DNA of 64,000 nucleotides from Legionella steelei (GTDB lineage Bacteria; Pseudomonadota; Gammaproteobacteria; Legionellales; Legionellaceae): NCBI RefSeq assembly GCF_001468005.1, contig NZ_LNYY01000019.1, positions 1,795,070 to 1,859,069 of the forward strand, read 5' to 3'. Shown piece by piece: positions 62,214 to 64,000 of this stretch (position 1 is its first letter; each line of letters starts with the position of its first letter). The notes under the pieces were generated by a model. It saw only the letters and a program-made list of their open reading frames with translations, ran no database searches and was not told where the DNA came from. The position numbers and the translations under genes were made by a program.

Positions 62214-63809
62214 ATGGGTTTACGGATTTTTTTAATGAATAATCATGTTCTGGACGCTGAAAAAACACCCTTTTTGAGTTTAAGACAAGAGCTTATTTGT
62301 CACATTTTATTAGTATTAATTCCTTTTGTTTTAATATCTATATTAGTAATGCATTTTACTGATAATCATTTTATTTATACTTTAGATGACCCATATATCC
62401 ATTTGACTCTAGCTAAAAATATTTGGCATGGATTTTATGGCATTAATATAGGTGAAGTATCTGCCCCATCATCAAGTATCCTGTGGCCCTTTTTATTATC
62501 ACCGTTCTCTATCTTTGGCAGTTATTTTGAATTTGTTCCATTATTTATCAATTTATTATGCCTGGCTGGATTAGTGCATTTATTATTGTTGATTTTTAAA
62601 GACATACCGATTAAGTCGCGGGTTTTATTAATTTTTATAATTTTGCTTTCAATTAATGGTTATGGACTTGTTTTTACTGGTATGGAACATAATTTACAAA
62701 TTTTCTTAATCGTATTAGGTGTCTACCCTCTATATAAAGAAAAATGGTGCATTCAAACCAGCGCCCCCCCCAATTATCAGATGATTGCTTTGGTGGTATT
62801 GCCTATGGTGCGTTATGAAGGTTTAGCGATATCAATTCCTATATTATGTTATCTTTTCTATAAAGGTTATCGCTTAAAGGCTTCTATTGGGCTGATATCG
62901 ATTTTATTTATTCTCGGTTTGTTTAGTACTTTTTTATATTACCAAGGATTGGGTTTGCTACCCAGCTCAATTACTGCGAAATACATTCCAATCGTTAGTA
63001 ACTTAAAAGTAAACGTACGGCAATATATTTACTTATTGTTAGTCATCGTAGCCATAGAAATAATTTTATGGAAAAAAGATCCGCAACTTGCTTTAGTTGT
63101 TTTTTTTACTAGCATGCTGCATTTTTTATTTGGCCACTTTGGCGGGTTTGGAAGATATGAAGCTTATTTTGTTTTATTTATTGTTATCTTAGCAGTACGC
63201 TTGCTAATTGACCTTGATTTGCCAATCTTTCCAACAGTCTTTGCATTACCCGTTATTTGTTATTCTCTCTTCCTCATTAATTTTTTAATCCCTCTTGCAT
63301 CTGCAAATATTTTCTATCAACAAGTGCAAATGGCTAATATTTTCCGTTTGTTAAATGACCCAGTTGCAGTCAATGACGTAGGTTTAATCTCCTTTCGTAG
63401 CCATGGAAAATATGTACTTGACCTTTATGGTTTGGGCTCAACTGCATCGCAAAAAAGTCGTATTGCACAACTCAATCGTGCAAGCTCAGATTGGATAAGT
63501 GACTTGATGAGCAAAGAAAATGTTAAATATGCCTTTATCTTTGATCAGTGGTTTCCATACAAACCAAGTTCTTGGATTAAAGTTGGGAAACTCAAAGTAA
63601 AGGTTATGCGCGTGGTGATAACCTTTGCTACCGTTACCATGTATGCAGTGGACCCCATTCACGCCCAAAAATTATTTGCCGCACTAAAATCATATGAACC
63701 CTATATCAACAAAGATAAAGTTGAACTTATTATCTACTTTGGGGAAGGACCGGGTCCGGTCCGCCCCCATCTCAGAAAGAGTGAACTACATTCATGGAAA
63801 CGTTATTAG
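62214..63809 (+). CDS. GT-C-like multispanning membrane protein (possible glycosyltransferase)
   Basis: A 531-residue protein with about ten hydrophobic helices and a soluble C-terminus of 140 residues. The first external loop reads YTLDDPYIHLTLAKNI, with an acidic DD pair as in GT-C glycosyltransferases of the ArnT/PMT type that use lipid-linked sugars. An alternative start at 62235 (MNNH) is possible; neither start has a clear ribosome site. It overlaps the next gene by 16 bases. Role in surface glycan is inferred. Confidence 0.8.
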   Translation: MGLRIFLMNNHVLDAEKTPFLSLRQELICHILLVLIPFVLISILVMHFTDNHFIYTLDDPYIHLTLAKNIWHGFYGINIGEVSAPSSSILWPFLLSPFSIFGSYFEFVPLFINLLCLAGLVHLLLLIFKDIPIKSRVLLIFIILLSINGYGLVFTGMEHNLQIFLIVLGVYPLYKEKWCIQTSAPPNYQMIALVVLPMVRYEGLAISIPILCYLFYKGYRLKASIGLISILFILGLFSTFLYYQGLGLLPSSITAKYIPIVSNLKVNVRQYIYLLLVIVAIEIILWKKDPQLALVVFFTSMLHFLFGHFGGFGRYEAYFVLFIVILAVRLLIDLDLPIFPTVFALPVICYSLFLINFLIPLASANIFYQQVQMANIFRLLNDPVAVNDVGLISFRSHGKYVLDLYGLGSTASQKSRIAQLNRASSDWISDLMSKENVKYAFIFDQWFPYKPSSWIKVGKLKVKVMRVVITFATVTMYAVDPIHAQKLFAALKSYEPYINKDKVELIIYFGEGPGPVRPHLRKSELHSWKRY

Positions 63810-64000
63810 ATAATGTTAAATTGCTAAAGCAGATTATGAAAATTCAAACTGTTTTTGCCAGTGCACACCTTGATCAGCGGGTTTTTATACAACTTGCCGT
63901 GAATGAAGTACATAAGATCACCCCGGCGACCGAAACAGTAGTGGAGTTAGTCCAAGGGAGTTTCATGGTTTATAAGGCAATGACTGGAACCGTTACTGAT
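63794..64000 (+). CDS. GAF-domain protein, N-terminal part (cut by window end)
   Basis: A frame opens with ATG at 63794, overlaps the membrane protein gene by 16 bases in another frame and continues to the end, giving 69 residues. The visible part (LLKQIMKIQTVFASAHLDQRVFIQLAVNEVHKI, then ATETVVELVQGSFMVYKAMTGT) is the start of a GAF domain. Such N-termini in Legionella often precede a GGDEF/EAL or kinase domain, which would lie outside the window. Confidence 0.75.
   Translation, partial: METLLDNVKLLKQIMKIQTVFASAHLDQRVFIQLAVNEVHKITPATETVVELVQGSFMVYKAMTGTVTD

Overview
The window looks like a chromosomal segment of a Legionella species. It is AT-rich and gene-dense. It combines ordinary gamma-proteobacterial genes (asnA/asnC, cvfB-like, GIY-YIG, yihY, tehB) with many proteins of eukaryotic type: a Rab-like GTPase, RasGEF-like repeats, ankyrin repeats fused to a YopT-type protease core, a ubiquitin-like fold, and a 3606-residue protein joining a Ulp-like protease motif set to a SecA-like motor. 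The iolT-iolG-iolCB-iolD-iolE gene set with a fused iolCB also matches the known Legionella inositol locus. The species cannot be named from the sequence alone, and no tRNA, rRNA, CRISPR array or complete insertion sequence was seen.

Layout. 1-986: 3' part of a cysteine-peptidase-like gene. 1.2-8.5 kb: a minus-strand inositol catabolism operon (uptake by IolT; oxidation by IolG; dehydration by IolE; ring opening by IolD; isomerisation and phosphorylation by fused IolCB). It carries a small inverted-repeat element between iolD and iolE. 8.7-15 kb: accessory block with a 5'-truncated acyl-AMP ligase/ACP/hydrolase gene, a possible deamidase-fold protein, a Rab-like GTPase, a small exported protein and an ankyrin/C58-like protease. 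15-18.7 kb: housekeeping block (DUF3096, CvfB-like, GIY-YIG, small membrane protein, DUF2270, YihY). 19-25 kb: tandem RasGEF-like protein, a decayed gene, a Fur/Zur regulator, an aberrant His-rich P1B ATPase and a ubiquitin-like protein. 25-26.7 kb: divergent asnA/asnC. 26.9-38.1 kb: the giant gene plus a small coiled-coil partner. 38.4-50.8 kb: exported subtilase, receiver-only regulator, degenerate nucleoside-kinase-like protein, exported proteins, ArsC/Spx-like protein, HAD-like effector candidate, exported MetX-like hydrolase, TehB, DUF1697 and an ICMT-family protein. 51.0-57.7 kb: a tightly overlapping five-gene isonitrile-type biosynthetic operon (PvcA-like, PvcB-like, FAD monooxygenase, MFS exporter, ATP-grasp ligase) with a divergent LysR regulator. 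58-64 kb: effector candidates, an exported repeat protein, a GT-C-like membrane protein and the start of a GAF-domain gene.

The strongest candidates for new biology are the Ulp-like/SecA-like giant protein, the isonitrile operon with its extra ATP-grasp enzyme, the P-type ATPase that lacks the TGE loop and ends in a CaaX-like tetrapeptide, and the cluster of host-mimic proteins. Functional assignments come from motif reading only. Dot/Icm secretion is inferred from organism and domain style and is not shown by the sequence.
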